The notes: generated by a model from the sequence alone, not told the origin. Counted from the stretch's first letter, positions 45,670-57,345 are shown. The stretch is DNA of 64,000 bases from Apricaphanius iberus (GCA_028564705.1 JAPXFQ010002822.1:1550001-1614000), one strand, 5' to 3'. Made by a program: numbers and translations.

Positions 45670-45684
45670 AGAAAAACACACACT

Positions 45685-46945
45685 TGATCGTACCTGTTTT
45701 CCATTGCTATTCCAATATCAACATGACTGAGAACTGCACACCGTCAGAACACTGTAACTATATAGCTGCCATGGCCTTCCTGACTGCGTCAATTTGTGTT
45801 AACATGTAAGACATCTTATTTTATAGCTACATGTTAACACTGGAGGCAAATGTGCATCAAATCTGAGATTTCTTCTCACTTCTGATTTTTTTATTATAGT
45901 CTGAATAGTTAGTTTGCATTTTTATGAAAAACAGTCGGTAGATGAATCTAAACTCTTGCTAATTATAGCTACACAGTAGCTGCATTAGCAGCGTTTTCCC
46001 CCTCTGTCACATGAATGTGCGTAGTCACTTTGACTCAAGGCAACGCTCATTCCCTAAAGCGGCAGGAGCACCGCTAAACTAAAACACATCTTTCCATTTT
46101 TTTATATACCGAATTTACCTGCACGGGCAAAATGACGCCCGTAAATAGTCATAAATTTCGTGTCGGTAAATTTTCGGTATCCCGCCCGGCCCTACTTGTT
46201 TGTAATTTTGTCAGCTCAATATAAAAAATATATTTGCAACTGAATAACACATGTTAATATGTAAAATGTATTTATAGCGTATGAAGTTCTTTTTATAAAG
46301 GAGTGGACACAGTCGGAGCAGGAGCTCTGCTAAGATTTGGAGATAATTTTTTTCTCTCAGGGAAATGCCACACACTTTGCCCTGACATATCACTGTTTCT
46401 ATGCATTTGTGGACTGCAGTCAAGTGAACCAACACTAAAAATAGTAATAGACACTTCAAAGGTGCATCTGCGCATCTATCTGTCACCTCACTTTCTGATT
46501 GGCTACACGTCACATTCAACAGGCTGCTTGCTCGTTTGTGCTCGGAACACACCACACACTATGATGTTGGGTTAAGACAATCCAATACGAGGAGCATCTG
46601 TAAAATGCCGTTGCATTGCTGGCGACACGCGTACTGATTTTTTTCTGTCAAGTCTAAATCACAGATAATGAAACCTAAATATCTGGTTTAAAAAAGGAGC
46701 CCAATCTGTGAAGAATTCCCTTTCCATTGGCTGGAGTTCATTAACTCTTGGACTGGCAAGGAGGATGTCTCTAGACCCTTTGCATGTACTACATAGAGGA
46801 AATCAGCTCTCCCATCTGGAAAATGTTTTAGAGTACCCCTATGTAAAAAAATAAATAGGTATAAACATTCTTTTGTGCCAACTTCAGTTACCTTGCTTAA
46901 TAAGCAGTGAGTATTATGATAGTGGGAGACTCCTTTTCAAACATA
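45685..46945. other. Probable hAT-like remnants, no gene
   Basis: Near 46110-46195, CCGAATTTACC and GGTAAATTTTCGGTAT form an inverted pair ending GCCCGGCCCTAC, typical of fish hAT-like termini, but the partner end was not found. Frames at 46211-46575 on both strands overlap each other and have no motif. Confidence 0.3.
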
Positions 46946-46948
46946 ATT

Positions 46949-47081
<133 letters not shown>

Positions 47082-47099
47082 CTGAACATATCACACACC

Positions 47100-47300
47100 A
47101 GGGTTATAATAGTTTTAAAGTTTTCATTAGTTTTAGTTTTTATTTAGTTTTTACTTAATATTTTAAATGTTATTTTAATGTTAATACGTTTTTTTAACCA
47201 TTTGTAAGGTAGTTTAGTTTAAGTTTTTTGAAAATACTTAGTTTCAGTTTAGTTTTTATTAGTTTCAGAGTAAGGTTTAGTCTTTTTGTTAAGCAAGTTA
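47100..47300 (+). repeat. TTAGTTTT-rich low-complexity tract
   Basis: Repeated TTAGTTTTTATTAG/TTTAGTTTT words, a degenerate T-rich expansion common in fish intergenic DNA. No function seen. Confidence 0.6.
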
Positions 47301-47369
47301 TGTACCGGAAAAAAAAAAAAAAAGCGGATATGTATAGTAAAATCTCCAAAAATTATTATGTTTTTCTTA

Positions 47370-48850
47370 CAGTTTTTCTCAGTCGCTTTAGTGCTTTTCT
47401 CAGAACAGAATGAAAGTTCTCACAAGTATTAGTAGTACACAACATTGAGTCATTTGTCCAAATCATCGTAGCATTTTCTCATTCCTTTGTACAAATTGCA
47501 AATGCTTTTGGAAACGTATCACTTACTGTCATACAATTGTCTGCTGTTTTATAACATTATCATTTGCTTATGTCATGTAACTCAAAATTAAACATACTTA
47601 TGAATGCTAAATAGTGATTCCCTATAAAACTAATAGTTCTCATTTCATTGCTTGAGTCATTACATACAAAGTTGTTTAACTAGTTTGCAAAATCAGTCAA
47701 GCTAATTTCATAAATTCCTTTATCTTTTTTTTCCCGAAAATGTCTCCTAAATTAAACAATTGCTCTCAGGTGAACTTCAGCTTTCACTCAAAAGGAGGTG
47801 TGTGAAGCATTACTGTAGTAACCAATGACAAGCCACTTGTCCACAGTCACTTAGAGCTGAATCCCATGAACCCTCACAAAAATGGAACATCAGCGTCGTG
47901 GAGGAGGAGTGACAATCCGCAAAGGAAGGGGAAGGGGAAAAAACTGGGACAGAGGAACAAGAGGTGAAGTATATACGCAAATTCCTGATGAAAGTAGGGC
48001 TACACTTGTACACCATCTTGTGAATCACTATGGCTGAGGCTGTTCAACGAGTGCAACCAAACTGTGAATAATCATATTTACTGTACATTAATACATTTTT
48101 TTTTCTCTGCAACATATAGGACTGCTAGACACCCTCACAGAGGTGGAAGGGGGCCTGTTTTACTCCACAGCAAGAGGAATCCACTTGTGTAACGGTGATG
48201 CAAAACAATGCAATAAAATTGAGAGAGATTCAAAGCACTGTTATAGATGATGACAATATCTTTGGCAGTATTGAATATGTTTCAATTGTAACAATTGAGA
48301 GAGTGCTCAGGAGGAATGAAATGCCCACGAAAAAGACAAAGTTACAATGTTCAGGAATAGTTTATATTTATTCAGTTTACAGTGCACAGTTCTGCCATAA
48401 TGGTAGTTTGTTCTAAACAAAAAGTGACTGTATTTTTTTGCACAATGCTGTAGAATTGCAAAGAGCACATGCAGTAAATATGTGAAACATACATATGGGC
48501 CTTGTACTCAGTTACCTCACTAAATACAGTAATGTGTAACTTTAATGTAGTTTTCAAATGGCTGTATAGGTGTATAGTGCTGTCTTGAGCATTTTCAGGT
48601 AGTGTACCCAAGATGTGACTTTTATGCAAAAACACAGAGAGAGTGAACTGTCACAATTGAAACATGACAGAGCCATTTGACTGCCTAGTTAATAAACAAT
48701 GGTGTCAGGACTTATTATTTTGATGACACAGACAGTTTCATTGACATGTATACTTTTGAAGAATAAACCAGAAATCTGAGAAATGCACTAACTGTTGTGC
48801 AAATGTTAATAGTGATGTGAGAAATGCACCAGAGCGACTGAGAAAAACTG
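47370..48850 (+). mobile_element. Tc1/mariner-type transposon, internally deleted
   Basis: The terminal inverted repeats begin CAGTTTTTCTCAGTCGCT on both ends and match over 33 bp with 3 differences. They are flanked by TA dinucleotides (47368-47369 and 48851-48852), the TSD of the IS630/Tc1/mariner superfamily. The 1481-bp interior carries only the DNA-binding half of a transposase (next entry); the DDE catalytic region is missing. An inactive, moderately young copy, judging by its TIRs. Confidence 0.9.
47882..48360 (+). pseudogene. Transposase N-terminal relic (IS630/Tc1-like)
   Basis: From ATG 47882 the frame reads MEHQRRGGGVTIRKGRGRG, then ESRATLVHHLVNHYG and a stop. One base-shift away it continues MAEAVQRVQPN. 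After a 60-bp gap, in which GTGAAT...ATATAG resembles a short intron but is out of phase, it resumes ARHPHRGGRGPV, and then MQNNAIKLREIQSTVIDDDN, IFGSIEYVSIVTIERVLRRN. This is the order of the Arg/Gly-rich start, the paired-type helix-turn-helix, the HRGGRGR linker and the second HTH in fish IS630-type transposases. The DDE domain is absent, so it cannot transpose itself. Confidence 0.8.
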
Positions 48851-49095
48851 TAAAAATCTATTGACATGGGACAGATTAACAACCATACAAGTCAGGCAAG
48901 TGTAATAGATATATGGCAGAGTAACGTTCAAAGTTCTGTAAACTCAATAACAGCACCTGTGCATTAGAAAGCCATTCCAAATATGACTAAAAATACAATT
49001 TGCGGTGTAAAAGGACAAATCCAATTGCCATAGCTCTTTTTCTTTAAATAAAGGAGCGATTAATAGCTTGTTTTATCTTTTAGCCAGTTGCTAAC

Positions 49096-49980
49096 ACAAA
49101 CTAACTGGCTAACATTTTCTGCATTTAAAGCTGACTGTTTCTTATTAATGTTGGACAACCCTGATCATCCTCTTAATAGGACTATCCTACGACAAAAGAA
49201 GGATTTCAATCAGAGGCTTCAACTGTTTTGCTAGAACAGACTGCTACTGTAGAGGAGGAAACACTGTCTATAGAGGTACTGGTTCAGAGTGGGATCACTG
49301 TTAACACTGGGAGAACCTGCCAGAGTTCCACTTAAAGCCATTCAGAGTATGAGAAGATGTGGTGGAGAAAAGGCTGTTATATTTCTATTGTTCTTTATTA
49401 TTTCCACAAAGCTGCTGATACAGGTTTGGGTGATATAAATGTGAGGAGGGAGATATGTGTGATATCATGAAAAATAAGAGCAAATGCAAGGTAAAGTAGA
49501 AATAACCAAAACATATGAACAAACTTAATATTTGGATATCAGCAGCTGTGTGAAATATTAAATAAATTAAATGGAACATAGACTTAATAATAAAATGTCA
49601 TAATTCCAAAATGTAAACACTCAGCAAACAAACTCTCAATCTAAACAATAGGACTATATGCTCTTATTGTGAAGTTGCGCGTCTACACAGCTATTTCTGC
49701 TATGTGCTATTAGTTACCACTAACTATTATCAGTAATTTAAATCTGAAAACATAACGTACCTGAATAATGCGCATTTTTAACTATACTACTATATTTAAT
49801 ATGAAATGTACTCAAGCTATACAGTGACCCAACATGCATAATTCCACATTAATACAGCGGTTTTTACTTTCATTTTACTGTTTATTGGTATTTATATTCA
49901 ACTGATAATCAGGTCCGAGCTATTTTAACTCAAGCTTCTCCTGCTATGTTTTTCTCTCAAACGGTATTGTTTTGAGTGAT
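49096..49980 (+). repeat. 880-bp repeat E, copy 2
   Basis: The partner of 27222-28099 in the same orientation. It starts 244 bp beyond the right end of the Tc1/mariner element and ends at GTATTGTTTTGAGTGA, exactly where copy 1 ends. The sequences outside the unit differ, which argues for an element with defined ends, not a local segmental duplication. Confidence 0.75.
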
Positions 49981-51217
49981 ATAACAAAATTATTCTTTTT
50001 TTATTTCTGCATTTTGTATCTCTTTTCATTTGTCTCCAACTCCCGTGGTGTGTCGCTACCAGTGTTCCTGCTATACCCATAGACAAGTCTACGGCTCTAC
50101 GTCTCCGACCACGCATCAGAGCGTATTACAAAATAACGTTGGGGCAAGCACTCCCGTGCCCATTGAAATGCACTGTAAGGTCCAAACTTTGAAAAAAAAG
50201 AATCTAAGAATGTAGCTCCATGAGAGTGCCTGGGGCGATTTTCAGTCTGACTCAGATCGCCCCAACGGGGTGGGGTTATAGGTTGGAAAGTGATATTCAG
50301 GCTGTTGATTGGACAATAATACACAAACTTGGACCGACTTTTCATCCTCTCTTTTTTTCATGTTACTCAAGGAGGGCGATGCACTATTGCCCATCATGGA
50401 CCAGTCGCCCGTGATTTTGCACATATTCTAGTAGTAAGTCATCCCAGACTGGACTCTGGTGCTTTCTCTAAACCTTTGCTTACATTACGCTAGGCGGACC
50501 GCAGCGACACAGACAATTTGACTGACATGTTGGGATAATGCAGTACAGCCAGTAAAAACCACCAACAATCAGAAACTAAAGATGGATTATTTGTCCATCA
50601 ACACAGCGGATACACAAACATATATATATACAGTAGTAGCAGTATAAACTGTAGCAGTTTAAAAGTTCGCATTCAGAGTAAACCCCGGACGAATGGCGTG
50701 CCCTTTCCAGCTCATTAACGGCAGAGTTCCCTCCAAATCCCAGTGGCCGGAGTGGCCTCCCTCTTTCTCCTGGGAGTGTCAAAGTTTTAATGCAACTCCA
50801 CCCATTAATTGAAATACAGAGTATGACCACGAGATGGCGCTTCTCTCACAGAATTCTCATCGACATGATGTTATTATCAGTATGCACGTCCACTGAAGAA
50901 AAAGCAGAGCTGGTTGCGCAAACCATTTTGGATATAACAACACAAACTGCTCACTTTTTTGTAATTAACCTGCTTCTTCCATTGTCAAAGTTTATCATAG
51001 GCTCCATAAACTTAAGTTCTCCTAACACAGGCCAAACTTCACCAAATGAGTTCTGTAAAACATTATAACAAGTAGCCTTAAACGTCATATCTGTAAACAA
51101 TTTGATTTATTTCTATGAACCTAAAGTATAACTTTTTTAAAACCTAATGTACTTTCCTTTAATTTTGTGATAAACTCGTGGTTTTTTATGTTATTGTTGT
51201 TGGATGAAAATGACAGA
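49981..51217. other. Unclassified; probable repeat at 50690-50845
   Basis: The block AGCTCATTAACGGCAGAG, CCCTCCAAATCCCAGTGGC, GACCACGAGATGGCGCTTC looks familiar as a fish repeat but I cannot name it. The 82-92 codon frames have no motif. An 8-bp inverted repeat GGGGCGAT/ATCGCCCC lies at 50232-50263. Confidence 0.3.
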
Positions 51218-52520
51218 GTTCCACAACGCAAAACAACGTAATAGCCTATTTATAATATTTATGCAATCACATGACTATTCGGCTCACCACGGAATGTTTG
51301 CAACACCAGAATAGACCTGGTTACATACTGTAGCGATGGGGAGCAAAGCTTGGTGGGGGGATGCTTGAAGATGGTAATGAGTTGCACAATGCAAAAACAA
51401 TGTAATAGCGTATTTATCATATTTATCAATTCATATATTTTATAATAAATTCTTAATAAAGTTGTTGTGTATATTATATATTAATTATACATAACTCAAG
51501 CAATCTGTTTTAAATGTATAAGTTTGTATTATTCTGACAAATTATTGAGAAAAATTAAATGGATTTTTGTTTTTGTTTTTTCAGATTCATAGTGAAAATG
51601 GTGCTGTTTTGGGAATCTGTAAGGGATTAAAAATAACATTGGTAGCCTCTTCATTTCGAGCATATACTAATGCAGCCATTCTCAACCTTGGGGTCGCGAG
51701 ATAATTCCTGGGGTCGTCAAATCCTTTTGGAAAAATATAAATGAATGTAGCTCCGACTGAACTTTAGAAGGACGACAAGTGGTTGGTCTCAAACAGACAT
51801 TTTATTACTCAAAGCCAGTTACTGTCTGCCGTAACTAGGCAACACCAAAGCAACAACAACTAACCTGTCCACTCGTCTCATATCTGCCCTCATAATTCAC
51901 ACAGCTGAGCAAAGAAATGGGTTTTTTTCTCTCCCCGATCTGCTGTCAGCAGGAGCTGTAGAAAGCAGACGCATTCACAGATTGTCTGAAATCGTAGAAC
52001 GTAAACTTAAACATTAGTTTACTTAAACATTCTAAAATGAAGCGTTGTGAAATTCATATTAAATAAATAATTTCAAACAGAGAGTTGTTTTCAGCTTCAT
52101 TGTTTGTCCAAAATGCATTGTATCAACACTGCGTTTGTATGTGACTCTGATCTGTGCCGGACAGAATTTGGTCAGTGAAGCACTCGCTGAATTTGTGTTG
52201 GTAGTAGTGTGTGTGTGTGTGTGTGTGCGCGTGTGTGCGTGTTTGTGTGTGTGTGCGTATGCAGGGTGGGGACAAAGGAAAAAAAAGTTAAAAACAGGTG
52301 CGTTGTTGTTTTAGCCACATCTGGTTGACAAAAAGGTTGACAACCACTGTACTAATGGGTTAGACACATTGGTTTGAATGGTGACAAAGCTAAATGTGCC
52401 TTGTTGGATAATTGCAGCAGATTAGTTGTGAAATGTTTACAATAACAACAGAATAGACATGGTTACATACTGTAGGGATGGTCACGAAAGCTTGGTCGGG
52501 GGATGCTTGGAGATGGTAAT
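51218..52520 (+). repeat. Tandem duplication of a 162-bp unit, second copy interrupted
   Basis: The unit starts GAGTTCCACAACGCAAAACA (51218) and ends with GGATGCTTGAAGATGGTAAT (51379). The next copy starts GAGTTGCACAATGCAAAAAC at 51380 directly. Its closing part (TAGACATGGTTACATACTGT ... GGAGATGGTAATG) is found only at 52431-52520, because the interval holds extra sequence including a hAT element. Confidence 0.65.
51673..52349. mobile_element. hAT-type non-autonomous element with exact 8-bp TSD
   Basis: The left end CAGCCATTCTCAACCTTGGG is mirrored by the right end (reverse complement CAGTGGTTGTCAACCTTTTT). Perfect 8-bp duplications TACTAATG flank it (51665-51672 and 52350-52357). The CAGTGGTT.TCAACC terminus is typical of hAT elements of vertebrates. 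The 677-bp interior has a (GT)n microsatellite at about 52207-52258 and no transposase. Confidence 0.9.
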
Positions 52521-52692
52521 GTTCTTTAGGAGGTGTGAATGATCTGGAGTCTATGGTGTGTTGTTAAGGTGGGGGTTGCATTCAGGATGATCATCAGCGA
52601 GTACAATAGGTTAGCCAGACAGTGTATCCTTTCAATCCTATGAACAGTCAACGTTTCATCCAGTAAGAATGCAGAGAATGCTCTATGAGATG

Positions 52693-52704
52693 CAACATGG
52701 CGGC
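52693..52704 (+). promoter_or_regulatory. YY1-like motif CAACATGGCGGC
   Basis: CAACATGGCGGC matches the strong YY1 consensus AANATGGCGGC. It lies about 130 bp upstream of the ORF beginning near 52827 and would also serve as an ATG in good context, opening MAALRSELVFVYVQSV before a stop. Consistent with a promoter-proximal element of that ORF, but untested. Confidence 0.4.
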
Positions 52705-52826
52705 GCTCCGCTCTGAACTAGTGTTTGTTTATGTTCAGTCCGTCCACAAAATTATTGCTTTACTCTATAGAAACATTTGACTTGTATTAACTTATAGTGG
52801 CAATGAGTCCCTGACATCCTATGTAG

Positions 52827-53420
52827 GCAACAAGTGTCAGTGGCCATAAAAATGACACAACAGAAACACTGGAGGACATCTCCAGGAGAATGGGCCAGCT
52901 GGAGGCGGCCGTACAGGACGTTGTACATCGCCTTCAACGTTTGGAGAGTCCTGCACCACCAACAGCAAGTCCAACTGCCAGGCGTCGGCTGACTTACGAA
53001 CCGGTGGACCCCCGCCCCTCTCCAGAACCCATGCCTCCAGCAGTTCATCTCACACGTCCGATGGATGTCGTGACAGACTTTGAAATTAGAGCTCTGCCAG
53101 CGGAACGTGAGGAGGAGTTTTTAGACGCTGCCATGATGGAGACCAACCTCGGCCAGACATATATGCAGCCAATGTGTTTATGGCGTTTACTCCATTTAAT
53201 ATGTACAAGAGCTGGGGAAAGATGACAAACTGGAGCGGCTCAAACGGAAAAAGTCCACTGCCTCAAATTATAAAGGAGCGGGTCCACCAACAGGTTTCAA
53301 AGCGCTTCCCTAACCTGTCTGGGGACCATTGGCAAAGAGTCAGAAACAAAATAAATGAGAGACTGAGAAGTCCCCGCAAGACTGACCCTGAGGCACAGCG
53401 CCTTGGCTATTGCCGTTAAA
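52827..53420 (+). pseudogene. Two-part ORF, coiled coil plus W-x-G domain, frameshifted
   Basis: The open frame after TAG at about 52826 reads through TLEDISRRMGQLEAAVQDVV, HRLQRLE (coiled coil), a Pro-rich linker (PAPPTASPTARR ... PSPEPMPPAV), then EREEEFLDAAMMETNLGQ. A one-base shift near 53155 carries it into ANVFMAFTPFNMYKSWGKMT, NWSGSNGKSPLPQIIKERVH, continuing to SPRKTDPEAQRLGYCR and a stop at 53420. The second half has a W-x-G-x-x-GK-x-x-L pattern faintly like DUF4806-type domains; I do not claim membership. AATAAA at 53488 and an A-rich stretch follow, suggesting a retroposed or short single-exon gene. The shift may be a real break or a sequencing error. Confidence 0.5.
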
Positions 53421-53487
53421 AAAAACGTTCAAAATGTGATTATTTTTTTTTTTTGGTTTGCTGTGTTGTGTGAAATTTGCTAGTTTA

Positions 53488-53493
53488 AATAAA
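53488..53493 (+). terminator. Poly(A) signal AATAAA downstream of the 52.8-53.4 kb ORF
   Basis: AATAAA lies 68 bp after the TAA stop, followed within 20 bp by GAAGAAAAAAAAG. Supports transcription of the ORF or a retroposed origin. Confidence 0.4.
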
Positions 53494-53499
53494 AATGGA

Positions 53500-54825
53500 A
53501 GAAAAAAAAGTTATAGCTTCACAGTTTCATTTATTATTAATGGTAGATGACCATTATTAGTCACAGGTAAACCACATCTGTGAATCACACGTTGATTCAG
53601 AGTAGAGCTGTAATCTGGCCTTAAAAGTTGGAGACTGACTTGATGAAAATGTTTAAAAAAAACAAAAAAAAACTATGATGTTTTTAAGTGGTTGGGAAAA
53701 AACTGTAATTTATAAATATTACCCCAGCTACAAAGACTCATATGTTTATATAGTACTTTCCTGCAGGACTACGAATTCATGCGTTAGAAAAACTGGCACC
53801 TGTTTTCAATTTACTGGACAAATGTTTGAAACTCCGGTCAAAAGGACCTGTTACCTGAAACTTAAAATGATAAATGAATAAGAATAATTTCAAGGCATGT
53901 TGATTTATAATCTGTTTTTTTTTGTCTGCAGCTATATGAAGCCTTAACCACTTGCTTCTGTTGCGTAACTTGTGGCCATCAGGGAGCTGCTATATAAATT
54001 CAGGAGACTTCTGCAACTTGAAACTTGGGATAATAGTGCATTTACACTTCAGTATTTTCTATGAGAGCGCAACGCAGCAGTCGAAGCATGTTTTCTGTTT
54101 TGATCTGAGAGGAGTGGGTCTTCCACATCGTGACACATGCAGTGTGCCTGCAACATCTTGACAGGTATTGTCGGAATAATGGCAGTGGCCCACTGCAGCA
54201 CTTTATTACAGTATAAATGATCGCGCTGAGATGATCAGCTGACCACTAAAGCCCGTCCTGAGACCGTGGACAATGATAGAAATTAAGCCCGAACCCGGCC
54301 AGGTTCCCTAACCCTATGAAACCTAAAACGTAGGTTAATTGCCTACAGTACTGTCATACTTTTCACATTACAGAGCACTCTTATGCTATAAAACCACTGT
54401 ATCTGGGTATAAGACTACAGTGGTAGGCTATTTGAACCCTGAGTTTCTGTGTGACATTCAAACTTAGGCTACATACAAACCAGCAAACCATAGAGGAACA
54501 GATAGGGGAACATTTTTTAATGACATTTATATAGGCTACCCTGAGTCTGATACGTCAATAAATCATTAACATTAAAATCACTGCTCTTCCCCGTGGACAA
54601 AAGAGGCATTGCAGCTGGTTTTCACCTAGGCCTCACTGAAGACTTCATAGCGGGGGATTACATTACCACCACGGACCTGTCGGGGACCTTTGACAGATCA
54701 GGCACGTACCAGTCAAGGGCCGGTCAAGGACCAATCATGGAAACATGAGAACTTTTAAACTGCTACTACTGTATAAATATGCACGTTTTTGATATTTTGC
54801 CGATTGGATACGGCAAGAGTTTAAT
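53500..54825. other. Unclassified, hAT-like remnant near 54.2-54.3 kb
   Basis: AGCCCGAACCCGGCCAGG (54287-54304) resembles termini of fish hAT-like repeats, but no partner is evident. At 53914-53937 a pyrimidine-rich acceptor TTTTTTTTTGTCTGCAG precedes LYEALTTCFCCVTCGHQ, which then hits a stop; I do not call it an exon. Confidence 0.3.
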
Positions 54826-55115
54826 TCAATTCAATTCACTTTTATTTATATGGTGCCAATTCACAACAAATGTTATCTCAAGGCACTTTACAACAAAATT
54901 TATTTCAATGTAATTATACAAACATTCCAATCAGTTTAAAGTTTTCTATGCAAGGAATCCCAGCAGATTGCGATGAGTCATTGACGCGACAGTGGAGAGG
55001 AAAAACTCCCCTTTAACAGGAAGAACCCTCCGGCAGAACCTGGCTCAGTACAAGCGGTCATCTTCCACAACCGTCTGGGGGTCTGACAAGACAGACAAGA
55101 GACAGCATGGAGGAT
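54826..55115 (+). repeat. Dispersed fish repeat A, copy 2
   Basis: Starts with the antisense L2-type tail (AATTCAATTCACTTTTATTT, then CTCAAGGCACTTTACAACA) and continues with GCGACAGTGGAGAGGAAAAA, CCCCTTTAACAGGAAGAACC and GGTCATCTTCCACAACCG. More complete on its left than copy 1. Confidence 0.75.
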
Positions 55116-56360
55116 GCTCGGTGACTTTGAGCATCTGCACCGATGTTCCTCATCCAGCAGGGGGCATTATAGTTGAGCAGGGTACCAGACCGGTTGGAGC
55201 TTCTATGGGGAGAAACACAGTTAATCTACCAGTAAGCTCCACTGGCAGCTACGCTACCGCTCTGGATACGACACACCGTGTATTGTTGTGATTGGTCCCG
55301 GCGTTATCGGATTGCGTGCATGGAGAGTTTCAAACGGATGCTTGGTTCCACCCCTCGAGTTATGCCCTTATCATTACTCATTTCCAGACCCTAAATCTTA
55401 ATAGATTAGGTTCTAGATTTTTCCAGGCTAACAAGTATGCACAATATGGATGACTTTACATCATATTGATGATTCCATGAAAAAGCATGCATTAAAGCAA
55501 ATGGATGCATGATTAACATATGGTTAAAGAAGATCCAGATGTGTACATTCTGCCAAAGAGGCCGTTGTTAAAGTGTGTTTGTGTATTTGATATTTGTGTG
55601 CACTGTGGGTGAGTGGTGGCTCAGAAAATACGAATCGGGAGCTTAAGATCTACTCCAAATCGTGTCCTTCAACTTTCAGACGTGTCTCTCTGTCAACTGA
55701 CCTGATTTTCAGAAGGACTATGGAGAACTTGAGTGGATGAGAGAGTGATTTCTTCCTCTGATTCAGTTGTGCTAGACTTGGTACACATCAAACAGTTGTA
55801 GGGCTTTCGAGGACTGGAGTTTGACACCTCTTGTTGAGATGGTCAGAGTTAATACACGTTATTAACATTGGCTGATCTGGTCTACATATTTTGTATATAT
55901 TTCATTGACCAGTTGTAAAAAACTGTACAAATCGAAAGAAAGACTAGAACGAGGGAGAGGAAAGAACCTCAGTAGCATTCTGGTTGATGTCTAATCCCTC
56001 CAACGAGTTCTGGCGGGTGTGCAGCTGACTTCCAAGTCTGGTCTTTGAAGGGCAAGCCCAAGCCAAGTCTCTAATACATTATATAAACATTTTCTCATTA
56101 ACTGCATTCAAGGTAGTCTGCTAGTTGCAGAGCGTTGGGAATTCAAACCTGAACTATTAGTTCTCAGACAATGGGGCACATGAACATAAACACGTGTAAA
56201 AAAAAAACAACTAAATAATTATATAAAATAAACTTTTTTTTTTTATTGATCGGGAGTAATATTTACTCCAATAAAAGAAACGGATTATTTGCCAACATTG
56301 AGGAAAACATAAATTCCCAATTTATTTTCTTGGTTACTGTGAAGCCTGTCACAACTTTTA
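55116..56360. other. Repeat-like flank, no gene
   Basis: The sequence from about 55200 to 55450 (including GATTGGTCCCGGCGTTATCG and GCATGGAGAGTTTCAAACGG) is probably part of a further DNA element, but its ends are unresolved. Nothing coding. Confidence 0.3.
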
Positions 56361-56538
56361 TTCAATTAATTTCAGTTTATTTATATCAGTCACTTTACAA
56401 CACATGTCATCTCAAAGCAGCCTTCAAGACAAATAATTTCAGTTTAATCATACAATAATTCCCACTGATTCAAACCTGCAAACACTGCATTAAGTTCAGT
56501 TTATTATTCAAAATTGATTCAAGAATAATTTATGTCTA

Positions 56539-56754
56539 CACTCTTAAAATAGATGTATCAAAAAAACCACACATGTTTAATTTTAACACATGTACAGAAT
56601 CAGCTCATGTACAACACATGTTGGGTTATTAATAACCCAACATGTGTACAATGTGTCATACTTTTATCGCAACTTTAACACAGTGTCTGTTAAAATGGAC
56701 CTCATTTAACACGTTGCGTGTTAAAATTAACATACGTAGAATGTGCTTTAAGTG
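56539..56754. mobile_element. TA-flanked MITE with central palindrome
   Basis: The ends CACTCTTAAA and (reverse complement) CACTTAAAGC are imperfect TIRs flanked by TA. The interior is built from ACACATGT and TTAACAC words. Its centre is a perfect 34-bp palindrome at 56614-56647. It is inserted within repeat A copy 3. Confidence 0.6.
56614..56647. repeat. Perfect 34-bp palindrome
   Basis: Two 17-bp arms (ACACATGTTGGGTTATT and its exact reverse complement) with no spacer, centred between 56630 and 56631. Would extrude a cruciform or fold to a tight hairpin. Confidence 0.95.
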
Positions 56755-57119
56755 TAATAACAAATTTTTTGAGTTACGTTTTAACACATCTTTTCTAAGA
56801 TTGTAAGGAAACCCAGCAGATAATCGAGTCATTGTCTTGCTGCATTCACTCCTCCTGGGCCAGCATGTAGCAACAGTGGACTGTGTTGTGTCGCTGACTT
56901 CATAGCAATCGCTCATACTGAGCAAGCATTTAGTGGAGGGGAGAGAAGAAACTCCATCTTTTAACAGGAAGAAACCCCCAGCAGAACTAGAACATGGCAC
57001 AGTAAGAGTGAGCATCTGCTACGACAGCCAGGGGGTTCAAGACAGAAGACAGAGCAGAGACACAAAAAGAACAAAAGCAAATGATGTAGGAGTACTTTCT
57101 AAAGACGTTTTCATTAGAC

Positions 57120-57345
57120 ACATCGTGGTGGCATATTATGGTAATGTGTCCTATGAATGCGTTGTGGCGGCAGGATCTTGTGTGAATATTGCATCAAATA
57201 CTGCAAAATTGGTGCAGCGCTGGTCTTATGAATGAAGATCAAACCTTTTCGGAACAGATGGTGATGTCATCATGATCTGTTGAATGCGCACTAAACCACG
57301 ACCAACAAAAGTATATAAAAAGGTAAGTAAACACTGGGAGTTAGG
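57120..57345 (+). repeat. Dispersed repeat C, copy 2
   Basis: The partner of 14385-14625, with GTCCTATGAATGCG, GGTGATGTCATCATGAT and AAAAGGTAAGTAAACAC in the same order. Confidence 0.5.

Larger units (their letters stand above)
56361..57105 (+). repeat. Dispersed fish repeat A, copy 3, split by a MITE
   Basis: The left part (CAGTTTATTTATATCAGTCA, CACATGTCATCTCAAAGCAG) and the right part (AAACCCAGCAGATAATCGAG ... AACAGGAAGAAACCCCCAGC) belong to one repeat A copy that is interrupted by the element at 56539-56754. Confidence 0.7.
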
